Source: Alcanivoracaceae bacterium (lineage in GTDB: Bacteria; Pseudomonadota; Gammaproteobacteria; Pseudomonadales; Alcanivoracaceae). Taken from it: a DNA stretch of 64,000 nucleotides. The position numbers and the translations under genes were made by a program. The stretch is taken from assembly GCA_002706085.1 (NCBI GenBank), contig PAJO01000034.1, positions 50,891-114,890 on the forward strand, read 5' to 3'. Shown piece after piece: positions 63,341-64,000 of this stretch. The notes beneath the pieces are model-generated. The model was not told where the DNA came from. It saw only the letters and a list, made by a program, of their open reading frames with translations, and made no database searches. Position 1 is the first letter of the stretch. Each line of letters opens with the position of its first letter.

Positions 63341-63383
63341 GCAGGAAATGTCGGAGATGGGCTTGCGCCCATTTCCGACCTGC
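63341..63383. other. long hairpin between mutarotase and WS/DGAT genes
   Basis: GTCGGAGATGGGC (63350-63362), loop TTGC, GCCCATTTCCGAC (63367-63379): one mismatch in 13 pairs, extended by GCAGG/CCTGC outside. No T-tract on either side. It may be a terminator or a 5' leader structure of the mutarotase gene. Confidence 0.5.
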
Positions 63384-63412
63384 GGTTCAGCGGTTTACCG
63401 AGCTTGCCTATG

Positions 63413-64000
63413 TCACTTGATCCCTGCCGCGATTTCCAGCTCGCGGATGGACTGCTCCAGATAATCCAGCAGGCGCTGCATGGAAGGCAGGGTCCGGCGG
63501 CAGGCGATCAGCCCAAATTCCAGCTGATCCTGGTAGCTGGTCAGGGTGATATTGAGGGCAATGCGATCCAGGGCAATGGAGACCGGGTACACCCCCTTGA
63601 GTTGGGCCCCGTTCCAGTACAGCGGCTCACGGGGCCCCGGCACGTTGGAAATCACCACATTGAAGGCACGCCATTTGGGGGCCAGCCCGGTCAACAGGTT
63701 GAGGCCGGTGGGCGCCATGGTCAGGGCGGTAAAGTTGAGGATTTCCTCGGCACTCATTTGCGAGAAGCGTTGCTTGGCCTCCTCGATGGAGTCATGCACC
63801 ACCCGGATACGGTTGCCGGGATCACAGATATGGGTGCCCAGGTTGGCCAGGATCATACCGATCTGGTTACCGCCGGCGCTGTCGTCGGTACGCAAGTTCA
63901 TGGGCACCATGGCAATCAGCGGTTCGTCCGGCAGGGCATGTTGGCTGATCAGATATTCGCGCAGGGCGTGACCGCACATGGCCAGCACCACGGTGTTCAC
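63413..64000 (-). CDS. wax ester synthase/diacylglycerol acyltransferase (WS/DGAT), C-terminal part
   Basis: 195 C-terminal residues; the gene runs past the right edge, so the catalytic HHxxxDG is not visible. Conserved features are MVPMNLRTDDSAGGNQIGMI, NVVISNVPGPREPLYWNGAQ and GVYPVSIALDR, the C-terminal DUF1298 domain of bifunctional WS/DGAT enzymes. These join acyl-CoA to fatty alcohol or diacylglycerol to make wax esters and triacylglycerol stores, a hallmark of Alcanivorax and Marinobacter. The stop is at 63413-63415. Confidence 0.92.
   Translation of the reverse strand: MNTVVLAMCGHALREYLISQHALPDEPLIAMVPMNLRTDDSAGGNQIGMILANLGTHICDPGNRIRVVHDSIEEAKQRFSQMSAEEILNFTALTMAPTGLNLLTGLAPKWRAFNVVISNVPGPREPLYWNGAQLKGVYPVSIALDRIALNITLTSYQDQLEFGLIACRRTLPSMQRLLDYLEQSIRELEIAAGIK

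Overview
The window is about 64 kb of a gammaproteobacterial chromosome centred on the replication origin. Gene content points to a marine hydrocarbon degrader close to Alcanivorax/Alloalcanivorax (inference). The signs are the Pseudomonas-like order gyrB-recF-dnaN-dnaA / rpmH-rnpA-yidC-mnmE, an AlkK-type acyl-CoA ligase, the 3' part of a wax ester synthase (WS/DGAT) at the right edge, and GTAGGAGC-headed REP repeats like those of pseudomonads.

Layout. 0-18 kb: start of a CPA2 antiporter, an HPP membrane protein, a PepSY protein behind a Fur-like box, a four-gene envelope operon (COG3014-YcfL-LpoB-CsgG type), serA divergent from a D-2-hydroxyglutarate dehydrogenase/FAH pair, a DUF4172-Fic protein, an unknown ankyrin-like protein, a PepSY/TonB-receptor pair and an orphan prpD. 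18-32 kb: quinone-oxidoreductase-like MDR, arfB, SPFH protein, cytochrome b561, DUF445, an LplT-PlsC fusion, TetR, PspA/YiaA stress genes, acetyltransferase, DUF4197, glutamine amidotransferase, tag and a WYL regulator. 32-37 kb: glyQS, gmhB, a PlsC-like acyltransferase and an H-NS-like protein. 37.7-48.7 kb: the origin block, with oriC between dnaA and rpmH and two exact parS palindromes inside recF. 49-64 kb: an unknown exported protein, fumC, an outer-membrane barrel, acyl-CoA ligase, an RND efflux pair, a YgjP-like protease, a RAYT transposase, a cold-shock protein, a mutarotase and the WS/DGAT end.

The most distinctive layer is the repeats. Almost every longer intergenic gap holds a fold-back element. 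Class A, B and C REPs share a GTAGGAGC head and a GCGA tail but have different hairpin stems; class A often forms inverted doublets (REPINs) with at least three kinds of interior. A RAYT (REP-associated tyrosine transposase) gene sits between two class A REPINs and takes its stop codon from one of them. A second class of element, about 145-165 bp, has arms built from 2-5 tandem heptamers (TGNNGCT) around a GC-rich core. Seven full copies are present; two in inverted orientation flank arfB. A relative with a different heptamer separates pspA from yiaA. Several genes end in a TAG supplied by these repeats.

Limits: functions are assigned by recognising motifs and family resemblance only. Repeat copy numbers refer to this window.
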